Assembly (NCBI GenBank): GCA_023954175.1
Contig: JAMLIM010000001.1
Span: 123,901 to 187,900, forward strand
DNA: 64,000 bases
Source of the DNA: Rhizobacter sp.
GTDB taxonomy: Bacteria > Pseudomonadota > Gammaproteobacteria > Burkholderiales > Burkholderiaceae_C
Direction of reading: 5' to 3'
Numbering within the stretch: the stretch's first letter is position 1; each line of letters begins with the position of its first letter. The translations under genes and the position numbers were made by a program. The notes beneath the pieces were generated by a model. That model made no database searches, was not told where the DNA came from, and was given only the letters and a program-made list of their open reading frames with translations. This document shows, piece by piece, positions 17,538 to 28,861 of this stretch.

Positions 17538-19461
<1,924 letters not shown>

Positions 19462-19497
19462 GGACGGTGGCACCTCCCTGTTCGGAGAATGGTTTTG

Positions 19498-19515
19498 TTG
19501 CGCTGCGTCAACGCA
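19498..19515. promoter_or_regulatory. Second, degenerate box overlapping a 16-bp inverted repeat
   Basis: TTGCGCTGCGTCAA (19498-19511) is one mismatch from the TTGA-N6-TCAA dyad, and GCTGCGT-CA-ACGCAGC (19500-19515 region) is a perfect inverted repeat. The two overlap and lie 30-45 bp upstream of nirE. This could be a second DNR site, a separate operator, or a 5' UTR hairpin of nirE. Confidence 0.4.
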
Positions 19516-19543
19516 GCACACCCGCATGAACAAAAAGGCTTCC

Positions 19544-20383
19544 ATGAGCACGCTGGACGAAACGCGCTTTTTCTCGCCACTGGACCCGGACGCCCGCAGG
19601 TTGCCGGCGAAGGTCACGCTCGTCGGCGCCGGCCCGGGCGACCCCGAACTGCTGACGCTGAAGGCGGCGCGCGTGCTGGCCGAGGCGCGCCTCGTGCTCT
19701 ACGACAAGCTCGTCTCGAAGGACGTGCTCAAGCTCGTCAACCCGCAGGCCGACCTGATCTACGTCGGCAAGGAAAGCGGGCACCACACGCTGTCGCAGGA
19801 AGGCATCATCGAACTGCTGGTGCGGATCGCGAAAACGGGCCGCTCCGTCGTGCGCCTGAAGGGCGGCGACCCGTACATCTTCGGCCGCGGCGGCGAAGAG
19901 GCCCAGGCGCTTGCAGCGCACGGCATCGCGTTCGAGGTCGTCCCCGGCATCAGCGCGGCGCAGGGCATGGCGGCGTATGCCGGCATACCGCTCACCCACC
20001 GCGACCACGCAACGCAGGTCGTCTTCGTCACCGGCCACTTGCGCGACGAGCACGGCGAACGCGGCCTCGAGCTCGACTGGCCGAGCCTCGCGCGGCCGCA
20101 CCAGACGCTCGTGATCTACATGGGCGTGGCGACGCTGCCTATCGTCTGCGAACAACTCGTGCAGCACGGCCTGGCCGCCGACACGCCGGCCGCGGTGATC
20201 GAAAACGTCACCCTGCCGACACAGCGCACCGTCGCCGGCACACTTGCAACACTGCCGACGCTTGCGCGCGTGCACGCGGTGCGCGCACCGGCGCTCGTCG
20301 TGATCGGCGGTGTCGTCGCCTTGCACGCCGAACTGGCACCCCACACGCGCGCCGAGGACGAGGCCGGCACTGCTGCGCGCTGA
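19544..20383 (+). CDS. nirE: Uroporphyrinogen-III C-methyltransferase NirE
   Basis: NirE methylates uroporphyrinogen III at C2 and C7 to precorrin-2, the entry to siroheme and heme d1. The 279-aa protein has the SUMT motifs: VGAGPGDPELLTLKA (about residues 24-38), VVRLKGGDPYIFGRGGEEA, VVPGISAAQG and the PLTHRDHA segment. The ATG at 19544 follows AAAAAGG by 5-6 bp; an in-frame ATG at 19526 lacks such a site. In Pseudomonas nirE lies inside the nir operon; here it is divergent from nirS. CobA/SirA homologs would look similar, so the d1 role is taken from context. Confidence 0.88.
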   Translation: MSTLDETRFFSPLDPDARRLPAKVTLVGAGPGDPELLTLKAARVLAEARLVLYDKLVSKDVLKLVNPQADLIYVGKESGHHTLSQEGIIELLVRIAKTGRSVVRLKGGDPYIFGRGGEEAQALAAHGIAFEVVPGISAAQGMAAYAGIPLTHRDHATQVVFVTGHLRDEHGERGLELDWPSLARPHQTLVIYMGVATLPIVCEQLVQHGLAADTPAAVIENVTLPTQRTVAGTLATLPTLARVHAVRAPALVVIGGVVALHAELAPHTRAEDEAGTAAR

Positions 20384-20439
20384 ACTCAGCGCAAACCTTC
20401 AGCCTCCCAGCGCCAGCGACCAATCCTCAGCGGTGCACT

Positions 20440-21555
20440 TCAGCGCCGCGCCGCAAGCTTCCCGCGCACGACCGCAGCGATCGTGTTCGCGATGAACGCG
20501 ATCAGCGCTACCGCACTCAGCAGCCCGCCCCAGCGCACCGCTTCGAACGAACCCGCGGCGTCCCCCGCGACGCGCAGCGCGAGCCCGGCGTGCAGGAGCA
20601 CGAGCGGCACGTAGAAGCCGGGGTGATACGGCACGGCGACGCGCAGCACGGCAGGGAAGATGATCGGCGCATGGCCGAACACCATCGCGAACACGAAGCC
20701 GAGTGCGAGCGCGTGCAACGCGGCGTCGTAGGAAGGCGTGCCGGGCCACAGCCCCCCGGCGAGGACGATCACCGCGCCGCCGATGGTGAGCCACACGTAG
20801 CCCGACAACAGGCACACCGCGATGAAGCGCGTGAGCCCCTTCTGGAGCACGGTGCGGCGCGCGATGTCGTGCCTGAAGAGCCAGGCCGCGAGCGCGACGA
20901 GCGCGGCGCCGAACAACTGCGCGCCCCAGGTCTGGCCCGATGCGATGTTTGCGACGTTGCCGACGAGTCCGGCGAGCATGGCGACGAGCACGCCCGCGAA
21001 CAACCGCTGCGCCGCAGGCGACGGAGGCATGAAGCGCGACAGTTCGAGCCGCTCACCGGCGATCGTGACGATCAGGAAGGCGAGCCACCACGGCACGACC
21101 GCGGACATCGCCACGCCGTTCGCCCACAGCAGGTTGCCGACGAGCCAGGCGGCCGCCCCCGCCGCGATCGTCAGCGTGAAGAGCGCGCGCTGGCGGCGCA
21201 CGATGTCCGCCGATCCGGCAAGCAGCACCGCGCTCGCGCCGACATAGAGCAGCGCCCCGGCGTCGACCTCGCCGTGCAGCGCGGCGCCGGTTGCCAGGCC
21301 CGCCGCAAGCGGCGCCGCATACGCCCACAGGCGGCCGATCGCCACCGCGCGTTCGAGCGAGATGACGACGCCAAAGAAGCCGCAGACCATCAAGGGCGCA
21401 TGCAGCGCGGCAACCGAAGCGACGCTGAGGGGCATCGGCCACGCGAGCCGCGCGAGGCCCGCGCCGAGGCCGGCAAACAAGGCGATGAAGCCGAGGATCA
21501 GCAGCGGCACGCGCCCGACCGGCGGCAGGCCACCGGCGCGCGCGCCGCCCGCCAT
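20440..21555 (-). CDS. NnrS-like polytopic membrane protein
   Basis: A 371-aa protein with about twelve hydrophobic helices. It contains scattered conserved-looking His residues in membrane segments (ALHAPLMVCGFFGVVISLERA near the start and ALHALALGFVFAMVFGHAPIIFP near the end), a pattern shared with NnrS and related heme- and copper-binding membrane proteins found beside denitrification genes. Its ATG overlaps the stop of the DUF59 gene as TGATG, so the two are coupled. A role in NO stress relief or metal supply is inferred from neighbours only. Confidence 0.7.
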   Translation of the reverse strand: MAGGARAGGLPPVGRVPLLILGFIALFAGLGAGLARLAWPMPLSVASVAALHAPLMVCGFFGVVISLERAVAIGRLWAYAAPLAAGLATGAALHGEVDAGALLYVGASAVLLAGSADIVRRQRALFTLTIAAGAAAWLVGNLLWANGVAMSAVVPWWLAFLIVTIAGERLELSRFMPPSPAAQRLFAGVLVAMLAGLVGNVANIASGQTWGAQLFGAALVALAAWLFRHDIARRTVLQKGLTRFIAVCLLSGYVWLTIGGAVIVLAGGLWPGTPSYDAALHALALGFVFAMVFGHAPIIFPAVLRVAVPYHPGFYVPLVLLHAGLALRVAGDAAGSFEAVRWGGLLSAVALIAFIANTIAAVVRGKLAARR

Positions 21556-21872
21556 CAGAACTTCCAGCCGAAGAACTCGCGCGCCATGCCGCTCATCTTG
21601 TCGGGTGTCCACGGCGGGTCCCACACGAGGCGCAGGTCGATCTCGGTCCCCGATGGCGCGACGCCTTCGATCGCGGCGCGCGACTGCTCCATGATCATGT
21701 CCGTCATCGGACACGCCTGGGTCGTCATCGTCATGTCCACCACCACCTTGCCGGCGTCGACCGCGATCTCGTAGATGAGACCCAGGTCGACGATGTTCAT
21801 TCCGGCTTCGGGGTCGTCGACGCTGCGCAGCGCGTCGCGCACGGTTTCATCGTCGAGGAACTGCGCACTCAT
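21555..21872 (-). CDS. DUF59 / MIP18-type metal-sulfur cluster protein
   Basis: A 105-aa protein of the SufT/PaaD-like DUF59 family, with the DDPEAGMNIVDLGLIYEIAVD segment and the TTQACPMTDMIMEQ loop carrying the conserved Cys at about residue 57. Such proteins help assemble or insert iron-sulfur clusters. It lies between the double GNAT gene and the NnrS-like membrane protein and may help repair NO-damaged clusters. The full length matches the family (about 100 residues). Confidence 0.85.
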   Translation of the reverse strand: MSAQFLDDETVRDALRSVDDPEAGMNIVDLGLIYEIAVDAGKVVVDMTMTTQACPMTDMIMEQSRAAIEGVAPSGTEIDLRLVWDPPWTPDKMSGMAREFFGWKF

Positions 21873-21896
21873 GGGGTCGATGCTCCGAGGGCCGGC

Positions 21897-22913
21897 CTAC
21901 GCCCGCTTGCCGAGATGATGCACGAACGGCAGGCGCTGCGACGGCGTGAAGCCGACACTCTGGAAGAAGCCGAGCAAGGTCAAGTCGGTCGCGTCCACCA
22001 CCGTTTCCGCGCGCTCGACCTGCAGCGCGCCGAGGTTGGCGAACAACTGCGCGACGAGCGCGTGGCCGACCCCGCGCCGGCCGTAGCCGGGCTCGACACC
22101 GAGGGTGTCGATGACCGCGACCGGCTCGGTGCGGCCGAAGTCGCCGAGGTCGGCGCGCGCCATCAGGAAGCCGACGATCGCGCCGTCGATCTTGGCCGAG
22201 AGCGAGACGCGGATCGCCGAGTTGTCCATCGCCTCGGTCAGCCGGCCGTTGATGTAGGCGGTGCGGTCGCGCCCGGTGATGCCGCGGTCGATGCGAACGA
22301 TCTCGCGCAGATCGGCCGGCGTCATCGCCCGCACGTCGGCCTGGTCGCGGCCGATGCGCTCGAAATCATTGCCCTCGGGCGCGCCGAAATCGATCTCGTG
22401 GCCCGGCCCCTGGCCCTCGGGCAGGATGATCGCGTCCGGGTCCTCGGGCTGGTCGAGATCGTCGCCGACGGCGCGGCCGAGGATCAGGTTCGGCGCGAGC
22501 TCGAAGCCCATCGCGTTCATCCAGCGCAGCATCGTCGCGTCGCGCCACGACGCCGCGGTGCGCACGTCGCCGATGCCGTGCTTGCCGGCCCACTGCACGA
22601 GCGCCTCGAAGAGGCGCTTGCCAACACCGTGGCCGCGTGCGCCGGCATCGACGCCGACCATCTCCAGACGCAGACCCGGCTCGGTGCGGCCGAACTCGCC
22701 CTCGAGCACGCGCGCCAGGATGTAGCCGTCGAGCTGGTCGTCGCTGCAGGCGGCGAACTGCGCGTGCATCGTGGGTTCGCGCAGCGCCGCGCTCAGGCGG
22801 CGCTCGACATAGGCGCGTCGCGGCCGGCCCTCGATAGCGGCGTCGATCGCGACCACGGCGTCAAGGTCGCCGCGCGCGAGGGCGCGGATCGTCAGGGTCG
22901 GGGTGCTGGTCAT
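21897..22913 (-). CDS. Tandem GNAT-domain acetyltransferase
   Basis: The 338-aa protein contains two GNAT N-acetyltransferase domains. Domain 1 (about residues 8-150) begins LTIRALARGDLDAVVAIDAAIEG and has the acetyl-CoA loop ARGHGVGKRL. Domain 2 (about 175-335) begins DVRAMTPADLREIVRIDRGITGRD and has GYGRRGVGHAL. The two openings are clearly related to each other and to the single GNAT at 45216, so all three may belong to one subfamily. Substrate unknown. The gene is 24 bp upstream of the DUF59 gene. Confidence 0.85.
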   Translation of the reverse strand: MTSTPTLTIRALARGDLDAVVAIDAAIEGRPRRAYVERRLSAALREPTMHAQFAACSDDQLDGYILARVLEGEFGRTEPGLRLEMVGVDAGARGHGVGKRLFEALVQWAGKHGIGDVRTAASWRDATMLRWMNAMGFELAPNLILGRAVGDDLDQPEDPDAIILPEGQGPGHEIDFGAPEGNDFERIGRDQADVRAMTPADLREIVRIDRGITGRDRTAYINGRLTEAMDNSAIRVSLSAKIDGAIVGFLMARADLGDFGRTEPVAVIDTLGVEPGYGRRGVGHALVAQLFANLGALQVERAETVVDATDLTLLGFFQSVGFTPSQRLPFVHHLGKRA

Positions 22914-22998
22914 GTGGGGTCTCCTGGCTCGGTTCGAGCGCGTGTGTTGAAGAGGAAGATCAGCGCGCGGCCTTCGGAATCGCGCCGCAGCGAAAGGT

Positions 22999-23481
22999 TC
23001 AGAGCTCGGCGTAGGCGAACGTGAGGTTGCGATCGGTGTCGTCGTCGAGCAGATCGTCGAGCGCGGGCAGCAGCGCCATCGTCTCCTTCTGGATGTGCGC
23101 AACCTGGCGTTCGACGATCTCGAGCGCGCTCAGGCGCAGCGTGCCCCAGCCTTCATCGTCGATCGTGCCTGCAATTGCGGCGCGCGCGAGCGGCAGCAGT
23201 TCGGCGGCCACTTCGCGGATGGTGTCGTGCTCTTCGACGAGCAGCGCCGCCATTTCGCCGTCGCCCGCTTCGTCCATCAGCGGGAAGAGCGAGTCCTCCT
23301 CGAAGCGGAAGTGGCGCTCGATGTCGTGATCGAGCGCCTGCGCGAACTTGCCGATCAGGTCGTTCATCGCCGGATCGGGCCGCGGCGCCCGCGCGAGCGC
23401 CTGCTCGACCTTGCCGAGCAGTTCGAGATTGTTGCGATGCTCTTCGTCGAGCGTGCGGCTGACCTGTCGTGCGTAATCCAT
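22999..23481 (-). CDS. Hemerythrin HHE-domain protein
   Basis: A 160-aa four-helix hemerythrin-like protein. His and Glu candidates for the diiron site are HRNN, HDIERHFRFEEDSLF, EEHDTI and HIQKE. In denitrifiers, proteins of this class bind oxygen or NO and are linked to iron-sulfur repair (the YtfE/DNR-regulated group). A perfect TTGA-N6-TCAA box lies 65 bp upstream of the start (23540-23553), so NO- or anaerobiosis-dependent expression is likely. Confidence 0.88.
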   Translation of the reverse strand: MDYARQVSRTLDEEHRNNLELLGKVEQALARAPRPDPAMNDLIGKFAQALDHDIERHFRFEEDSLFPLMDEAGDGEMAALLVEEHDTIREVAAELLPLARAAIAGTIDDEGWGTLRLSALEIVERQVAHIQKETMALLPALDDLLDDDTDRNLTFAYAEL

Positions 23482-23539
23482 GGCGTACTCAATAAAGGTA
23501 GTCTGATACCACAATAGCACGGGATCAGGGTCGCAGTGC

Positions 23540-23553
23540 TTGATCCAACTCAA
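23540..23553. promoter_or_regulatory. DNR/FNR-type box upstream of the hemerythrin gene
   Basis: TTGATCCAACTCAA is a perfect TTGA-N6-TCAA dyad centred about 65 bp upstream of the hemerythrin ATG, a good distance for class II activation with a short leader. Its right end overlaps the stop codon of the upstream membrane-protein gene, so the hemerythrin gene likely has its own promoter rather than depending on readthrough. Confidence 0.7.
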
Positions 23554-24875
23554 CGTGCGGGCGATCGCATGCGCCGCAGCAGCACGACGTAGAAGACGCC
23601 GAAGGCACTCGCGCCGAGGGCGCCCACCACCGCCGCCAGCAACGTGAGCCAGGCGAGATCGGCGCTGATCGCAATTGCGAGCAATCCGAGGGCGCTGAGG
23701 TGACAGATGAAATGCAGGCGCAGCGCGCCGTCGTGCGTCAGCGCCGAAGGTGTGCGCGCGCGCCGACCGCTGCCGCCGTGCATCGCGGCGAGAAAGGGCA
23801 GGATGCGCTGCAGGATGCCGAGCGCGAAGCTCAACAGCCAGAGGCCGATGACGCACAGCGCGAACAGCGCACCGAGCTGCGGCACCGGCGCGTCGAGCAC
23901 GAGGGCGAGGGCCAGCACCAGGCTTGCGGCGAGCCCGCCCCAGGCGATGCGCACCAGCGTGAACGAGCGGCCGAGCTCGCGCCGCATGCCGCCGCGCAGC
24001 GCGGTGCGCATCATGCGCAGATGCAGGGTGATGGCGGCGGCGGCGCAGAGCAGCGCCGCGACGTGCAGCGCCACAGGGACCGTGACGGGCCCCGACGCCG
24101 GCCCCAGAGGCGCAGATCCCCCGTCCCCCAGCACGCCGGGCGCGGCGAGCGCAGACAGCACGATCGCCGCGACGGCGAGACCGAAGGACGCGAGTTGGCG
24201 CCGCTCGGAGGGTGCGTCCGCGAGCGCGAACATCGGCACGAGGATGTACGACAGACCGAGCGCCAGCAGCCCCATGAAGCCGTAGGGCGCGAACAGGATG
24301 TGCAGCCCCAGCAGCGTGTCGCGCGAGGGCGAGGGCCAGCCCAGCCAGGTCGCGACCAGCGCGAGCGCCGACGCCAGCACGAGCGCCAGCGACACCATCG
24401 CGCCCCAGCCGTGGGCGACGACACCGGGCATGCCGCGCGCGCCCAGCAGGTTGCCCAGCATCAGCACGAGCCAGGCGACGAGCGCGAGCGCCACCATCGC
24501 CGCGCCCGCCGCGAGCAGCGCCAGCCGCGCGAACCCCATGCCGAGCGCGAGCAGCGCAACGCCGGGCGTGTAGAGCCACCAGATCGCCGCCAGCAGGCGA
24601 TGCCCCGGCGCCGGGCGTCGGGTCGCGACCGGCAGCAGTTGGGCACCGGCGCCGAGCGCCGTCATCGCCAGCACGCCGAGCGTCACCAGGTGCAGCGCCG
24701 CGAGCGGCCAGCCGAGCCCGCCGCCGAAGGATGCGCCCTGCAGCGCGCCGACGCCGAGCGCGACCCAGGCCAGCAGATGAAACGCCGTCGCGGCGCCGAA
24801 GAAGCGCAGCGGAATGGAGGCCGGCAGCAGGCGGCCCTTCGCGCCGCCAAGGAAGGCGCCCGGCGGCGCCGTCAT
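23550..24875 (-). CDS. Polytopic membrane protein, NnrS/heme-copper subunit I-like
   Basis: A 441-aa protein with about twelve hydrophobic helices and membrane His residues in contexts such as ALHLVTLGVLAMTALGAGAQLLPV, LLGLHILFAPYGFMGLLALGLSYILVP and LHFICHLSALG. These recall the helix patterns of heme-copper subunit I-like and NnrS-like proteins, but the CuB His-His motif is absent. It overlaps the DUF2249 gene (ATGA) and is likely co-transcribed with it. A heme-binding accessory protein for NO metabolism is my best guess; no function is established. Confidence 0.65.
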   Translation of the reverse strand: MTAPPGAFLGGAKGRLLPASIPLRFFGAATAFHLLAWVALGVGALQGASFGGGLGWPLAALHLVTLGVLAMTALGAGAQLLPVATRRPAPGHRLLAAIWWLYTPGVALLALGMGFARLALLAAGAAMVALALVAWLVLMLGNLLGARGMPGVVAHGWGAMVSLALVLASALALVATWLGWPSPSRDTLLGLHILFAPYGFMGLLALGLSYILVPMFALADAPSERRQLASFGLAVAAIVLSALAAPGVLGDGGSAPLGPASGPVTVPVALHVAALLCAAAAITLHLRMMRTALRGGMRRELGRSFTLVRIAWGGLAASLVLALALVLDAPVPQLGALFALCVIGLWLLSFALGILQRILPFLAAMHGGSGRRARTPSALTHDGALRLHFICHLSALGLLAIAISADLAWLTLLAAVVGALGASAFGVFYVVLLRRMRSPAR

Positions 24876-25114
24876 GCCGGGATGCGCGTCAGCCGCAGTC
24901 TCGTTTCGCCCGGGTCGGCCGCGACCGCTTCGGCCTGCCAGCCGATCTGCGCCAGCTCGGGGTAGAGCATCTGCGGGTCACGATCGAGATGCGCGATCAC
25001 GGCCTCGCCCTCGCCCGCCGATTGCAGCAGGCGCAGGATCGCGACCATCGGCTGCGGCGGCGACAGCCCGCGCACATCGATGTGCGTGCCGTCCACATCC
25101 TGCCATTGGCGCAT
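24872..25114 (-). CDS. DUF2249 / TusA-like small protein
   Basis: An 80-aa protein of the DUF2249 type, which has a TusA-like two-layer fold. It starts MRQWQDVDGTHIDVRGLSPPQPM and has the EAVIAHLDRDPQMLYPELAQIGW core. Such small proteins are regularly found beside hemerythrins and NnrS-like genes in denitrifiers. The usual TusA Cys is replaced by Ser-Pro-Pro here, so sulfur transfer is doubtful. The ATG at 25114 was chosen because upstream sequence in frame is non-coding-like. Confidence 0.75.
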   Translation of the reverse strand: MRQWQDVDGTHIDVRGLSPPQPMVAILRLLQSAGEGEAVIAHLDRDPQMLYPELAQIGWQAEAVAADPGETRLRLTRIPA

Positions 25115-25193
25115 CGCCACGCCCGCCTTCAAGGGCCGCGGCGTTCGACGGCGCGCGCCATCGCCGCCGCCACCATCGACACGCCCGGCTCCA

Positions 25194-26393
25194 TCAGCCG
25201 CCGGCCGCGCGCGCGGCCTCGAGGTGCTTGCCGCCGACGATGAGTTGCAGCACTTCGGTTGCGCCCTCGTAGATGCGCAGCGCGCGGATCTCGCGGTAGA
25301 GCCGCTCGACGGTCGAGCCGGTGACGACACCGAGCCCGCCGTGCAACTGCACCGCCGCATCGATCACCTGCTGCGCCGCCTCGGTCGCGTACATCTTGGC
25401 CATCGACGCCTCGCGCGTCACGCGCGTGCCCTGCACGTCGCGCGTCCACGCGCTGCGATAGACGAGCAGCGCGGAGGCATCGATCGCGGTCGCCATCTCG
25501 CCGAGCTTGGCCTGCGTCAGCTGGAAGTCGGCGAGCGCCTGGCCGAACATGCGCCGGTTGAGCGCGCGGCCCGTCGCCTCGTCGAGCGCACGCCGCGCGA
25601 AGCCGAGCGCGGCGGCGCCGACGCTGGTACGAAACAGATCGAGCGTGCCCATCGCGATCGCAAAGCCCTTGCCCTCCTGGCCGATCAGCCGGTCGGCGCC
25701 GACGCGGCAGTTCGTGAAGCGCAGCGTCGCGAGCGGATGCGGCGCGATCACCGGAATGCGCTCGCTCGCGTCGAGCCCGGGTGTATCCGCATCGACGAGG
25801 AACGCGGAGATTCCTTTCGACCCCCGCGCGCCTTCTTCGCTGCGCGCGAAGACGACGTAGCGATCGGCAAGCCCGCCGTTCGAGATCCAGGTCTTCACGC
25901 CATCGAGCACCCAGCCGTCGCCGTCGCGCCGCGCGGTCGTGCTCATCGCGGCGACGTCCGACCCCGCATCGGGTTCGGACAGCGCGAAAGCGGCGATCAG
26001 TTCACCGCGCGCAACGCCTGGCAGCAGGGCCGCCTTCTGCGCCTCGTTGCCGAACAGGCTGACCGGCGCGCTGCCCAGGCCCTGCATCGCGAGCGCGAAG
26101 TCGGCGAGGCCCGACGCGCGCCCAAGCGTCTCGCGCGCGAGCGCGAGGCTGCGCACGTCGATGCCTGCGCGCTCGCCCCCACCGTACGCGCCCGGCACGC
26201 ACACGCGCAGCAATCCGGCGCGACCGAGCTCGCGCACCAGGTTGCCGACGCAGGCATAGACGCTGTCCAGATCGCCCTCGTCGTGCGCAAGCAGCGCCGA
26301 CAGCTTGTCGGCAGCCCACGCTTCGAGCTCGTCGGCAAGCGCGCGATGACCGTCGTCGAAGAACGGCCAGGCAAGGTAGCTTCGATCAGTCAT
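25194..26393 (-). CDS. Acyl-CoA dehydrogenase
   Basis: A 399-aa flavoprotein that introduces a 2,3-double bond into an acyl-CoA. It has the family signatures [16 protein letters not shown] (about residues 140-155) and a C-terminal [24 protein letters not shown] region. The catalytic base Glu lies in RIYEGATEV near residue 379. It is the last gene of a set with two crotonases, a BadH-like dehydrogenase and an acid-CoA ligase. In that setting it may act on a cyclohexanecarboxyl-CoA-type or other alicyclic/aryl substrate; this is inferred from neighbours. Confidence 0.9.
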   Translation of the reverse strand: MTDRSYLAWPFFDDGHRALADELEAWAADKLSALLAHDEGDLDSVYACVGNLVRELGRAGLLRVCVPGAYGGGERAGIDVRSLALARETLGRASGLADFALAMQGLGSAPVSLFGNEAQKAALLPGVARGELIAAFALSEPDAGSDVAAMSTTARRDGDGWVLDGVKTWISNGGLADRYVVFARSEEGARGSKGISAFLVDADTPGLDASERIPVIAPHPLATLRFTNCRVGADRLIGQEGKGFAIAMGTLDLFRTSVGAAALGFARRALDEATGRALNRRMFGQALADFQLTQAKLGEMATAIDASALLVYRSAWTRDVQGTRVTREASMAKMYATEAAQQVIDAAVQLHGGLGVVTGSTVERLYREIRALRIYEGATEVLQLIVGGKHLEAARAAGG

Positions 26394-26415
26394 GGCGCGA
26401 TTGAATCACGAGCGA

Positions 26416-27234
26416 TCAATCCCCTTCGAAGATCGGCTTCTGCTTCGCCGCGAATGCGTGGTACGCGCGCTCGAAATCCTTCGTCTGCATGCAGATCGCC
26501 TGCGCCTGCGCCTCGGCCTCGATGCATTCGCCGAGGCCGGAGTTCCACTCCTGCCAGAGCATCGTCTTCGTCATCGCGTGGCCGAAGGTCGGGCCATTGG
26601 CGAGCTCCGTGGCGAGTGCGTCGGCGGCGCCGAGCAGCGCGTCGGGCTCGACCAGGCGGTTGTAGAAGCCGAAGCGCTCGGCCTCCTCGCCGCCGACGAC
26701 GCGGCCGGTGAAGAGCAGGTCCGCCGCGCGCGACAGGCCGATCAGGCGCGGCAGCAGCGTGCACGCGCCCATGTCGGCGCCGGCCAGACCCACGCGCACG
26801 AACAGGAAGGCGAGCTTGCTGCGCGCGGTGGCGATGCGCATGTCCGAGCCGCAGGCGATCATCGCGCCGGCGCCGGTGCACACGCCGTCGATCGCGGCGA
26901 TGATCGGCTGCGGGCAGGCGCGCATCGCCTTGACGAGGTCGCCCGTCATGCGCGTGAACTGCAGCAGTTCGGGCATGTCCATCTTGACGAGCGGGCCGAT
27001 GATCTCGTGCACGTCGCCGCCCGAGCAGAAGTTGCCGCCCGAGCCGGTGAAGACGACCGCCTTGATGTCGCTCGCGTAGACCATCTCGCGAAACAGGTCG
27101 CGCAGTTCGCCGTACGAATCGAAGGTCAGCGGATTCTTGCGCTCGGGGCGGTTCAGCGTGATCGTCGCGACCTTGCCGCTCACCGAATAGCCGAAATGGG
27201 TCGCCTTGTAGCCGGCGAGTTGGACGCTCTTCAT
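26416..27234 (-). CDS. Atypical crotonase-family protein (possible ring-opening hydrolase)
   Basis: A 272-aa enoyl-CoA hydratase-superfamily protein. The oxyanion-hole region [10 protein letters not shown] is present, but the two catalytic Glu of true hydratases are missing. The first is in [13 protein letters not shown] instead of GGGxELAxxCD, the second in [21 protein letters not shown] instead of PExxLG. The latter segment recalls MenB/BadI-type members (VGPxxGSxDxGxG), which form or cleave C-C bonds. Within a ligase/dehydrogenase/BadH-like set, hydrolytic ring cleavage of a 2-ketocycloalkane-CoA is plausible but unproven. Confidence 0.8.
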   Translation of the reverse strand: MKSVQLAGYKATHFGYSVSGKVATITLNRPERKNPLTFDSYGELRDLFREMVYASDIKAVVFTGSGGNFCSGGDVHEIIGPLVKMDMPELLQFTRMTGDLVKAMRACPQPIIAAIDGVCTGAGAMIACGSDMRIATARSKLAFLFVRVGLAGADMGACTLLPRLIGLSRAADLLFTGRVVGGEEAERFGFYNRLVEPDALLGAADALATELANGPTFGHAMTKTMLWQEWNSGLGECIEAEAQAQAICMQTKDFERAYHAFAAKQKPIFEGD

Positions 27235-27263
27235 GGGTTTGCTCCTGTCGTTGTCTGCAGTGC

Positions 27264-28010
27264 CTATCCTGCCATGGTCAGGCCGCCGCTGACGCTCAAG
27301 ACCTGGCCGGTGACGTAGGACGCGCGGTCGCTCGCGAAAAAGACGATCGCATCCGCGATCTCCGAAGGCTGCGCGAGGCGCCGAAACGGGATCGCCTTCT
27401 TCAGGCCTTCCTGCACCTTCTCGGGCACCGCCGCCATCAGCGGCGTGTCGGTCGGCCCGGGGCAGACGCAGTTGACGTTGATCTGGTAGCGCGCGACTTC
27501 GCGCGCGAGCGACTTGGTGAACGCGATCAGCCCGCCCTTCGCGCCCGAGTAGACCGTCTCGCCAAGGCTGCCGACGCGGCCGGCGTCGCTCGAGACGTTG
27601 ACGATGCGGCCGCTCGCACGCTCGATCATTGCCGGCAGCAGCGCCTTCGTGAGCTGCATCGGGCCGACGAAGTTGAGCGCGACGAGCTTGTCCCAGAACT
27701 CGTCCGTGCCTTCCCAGAACGGCGCGGTGCGGCCCCAGCCTGCGCCGTTGACGAGCACGTCGACCGGGCCGAACTGCGCCTGCACCGCGGCGGCGAAGGC
27801 GGTGATCGACGCACTGTCGGTCATGTTCACCGGCAGGAAGACCGCATCGGCGCCCTGCTCGCGCAGCGCGGTGGCAGCGACCTCGCCGCCCGCCGCATCG
27901 ATGTCGGCGACGACGACGCGCGCGCCCGCGTCGGCAAACAACTGCGCCGTCGCGCGGCCGATGCCCGACGCTGCGCCGGTGACGACCGCAACCTTGTTCT
28001 TCATGCTCAT
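27264..28010 (-). CDS. SDR-family dehydrogenase, BadH-like
   Basis: A 248-aa classical short-chain dehydrogenase. The NAD-binding TGAASGIG motif is at residues 11-18, VNGAGWG replaces NNAG, and the catalytic Ser-Tyr-Lys sits in [21 protein letters not shown]. The segments around [19 protein letters not shown] and [15 protein letters not shown] closely resemble 2-hydroxycyclohexanecarboxyl-CoA dehydrogenase BadH of Rhodopseudomonas palustris. It would oxidise a 2- or 3-hydroxyacyl-CoA to the ketone ahead of ring opening. The ATG at 28010 overlaps the upstream hydratase stop (ATGA). Confidence 0.88.
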   Translation of the reverse strand: MSMKNKVAVVTGAASGIGRATAQLFADAGARVVVADIDAAGGEVAATALREQGADAVFLPVNMTDSASITAFAAAVQAQFGPVDVLVNGAGWGRTAPFWEGTDEFWDKLVALNFVGPMQLTKALLPAMIERASGRIVNVSSDAGRVGSLGETVYSGAKGGLIAFTKSLAREVARYQINVNCVCPGPTDTPLMAAVPEKVQEGLKKAIPFRRLAQPSEIADAIVFFASDRASYVTGQVLSVSGGLTMAG

Positions 28011-28852
28011 GGTGTGCTTTCCTTCGAGTGCTTCGCCGCATCACGGGCGAGAAACGCGACGACGCGGCGGCGCGTGTCGGGGTGGTCGTAGAGCGTGCGC
28101 GTTTCGGCGATCTCTTCGGCGTAGCCGTCGCGCGCGCAGTCGGTCGCCGCCGCGATGCAGCGCTTGTTCGCCGCCAGCGCGGCCTTCGGCATCGCCGCAT
28201 AGCGCGTCGCGAGCGCCGAGGTCCACGACGCAAGCTGCGCCAGCGGTTGCGCCCACTGCACGATGCCGATGCGCTCGGCCTCGGCGCCGTCGATCACCTC
28301 GGCGCCCAGGATCATCCGTTTCGCGACGCCCGGCCCGACGAGCCGCGTCAGCCGCTGCGTGCCGCCGGCGCCGGGCAACAGGCCGAGCCCGGCCTCGGGC
28401 AGGCCGAGCTTCACCTCGCGCGCGGCGACGCGCAGATCGCACGCCAGCGCGAGTTCGAGCCCGCCACCGAACGCGGTGGCGCCGATCTCGGCGAGCGTCA
28501 CGAGCGGCGCCGCTTCGAGCTTGTCGTAGAGCCGCTGCATGTGGCGCACGACCTCGGTCATCGCATCCGGCCCCTCGGGCGTCTCGAAGCAGGAGCGGAT
28601 CAGTGCCAGATCGGCGCCGGCGCTGAAGGCGCGCTGGTCGCTGCGGATGTGCAGCACCGAGACACCATCGTCGGCAATTGCCAGATCGGCTGCCGCGTCG
28701 AGCTGCGCGATCAGTTCGTCGTTCAGCGCATTGACCGGCGCGCGCGACATCGTCACCGTCAGCACGCGGCCGTGGCGCGTGAGGCGCAGCAGCGGTGTTG
28801 CGATCGGGGGCGTCGTCGGGGGCGTCACCAGCGGTGTCATCGATGCGGCCAT
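28007..28852 (-). CDS. Enoyl-CoA hydratase/isomerase with canonical active site
   Basis: A 281-aa crotonase-fold hydratase with both catalytic acids in place: [11 protein letters not shown] (first Glu) and [18 protein letters not shown] (second Glu). It hydrates an enoyl-CoA. In the cyclohexanecarboxylate route this step is BadK, which fits the BadH-like dehydrogenase encoded directly downstream. The N-terminal 20 residues are Pro/Thr-rich and may be over-annotated; an in-frame ATG at 28840 is an alternative start. It lies 9 bp from the ligase stop. Confidence 0.88.
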   Translation of the reverse strand: MAASMTPLVTPPTTPPIATPLLRLTRHGRVLTVTMSRAPVNALNDELIAQLDAAADLAIADDGVSVLHIRSDQRAFSAGADLALIRSCFETPEGPDAMTEVVRHMQRLYDKLEAAPLVTLAEIGATAFGGGLELALACDLRVAAREVKLGLPEAGLGLLPGAGGTQRLTRLVGPGVAKRMILGAEVIDGAEAERIGIVQWAQPLAQLASWTSALATRYAAMPKAALAANKRCIAAATDCARDGYAEEIAETRTLYDHPDTRRRVVAFLARDAAKHSKESTP

Positions 28853-28861
28853 CGCATCGCC

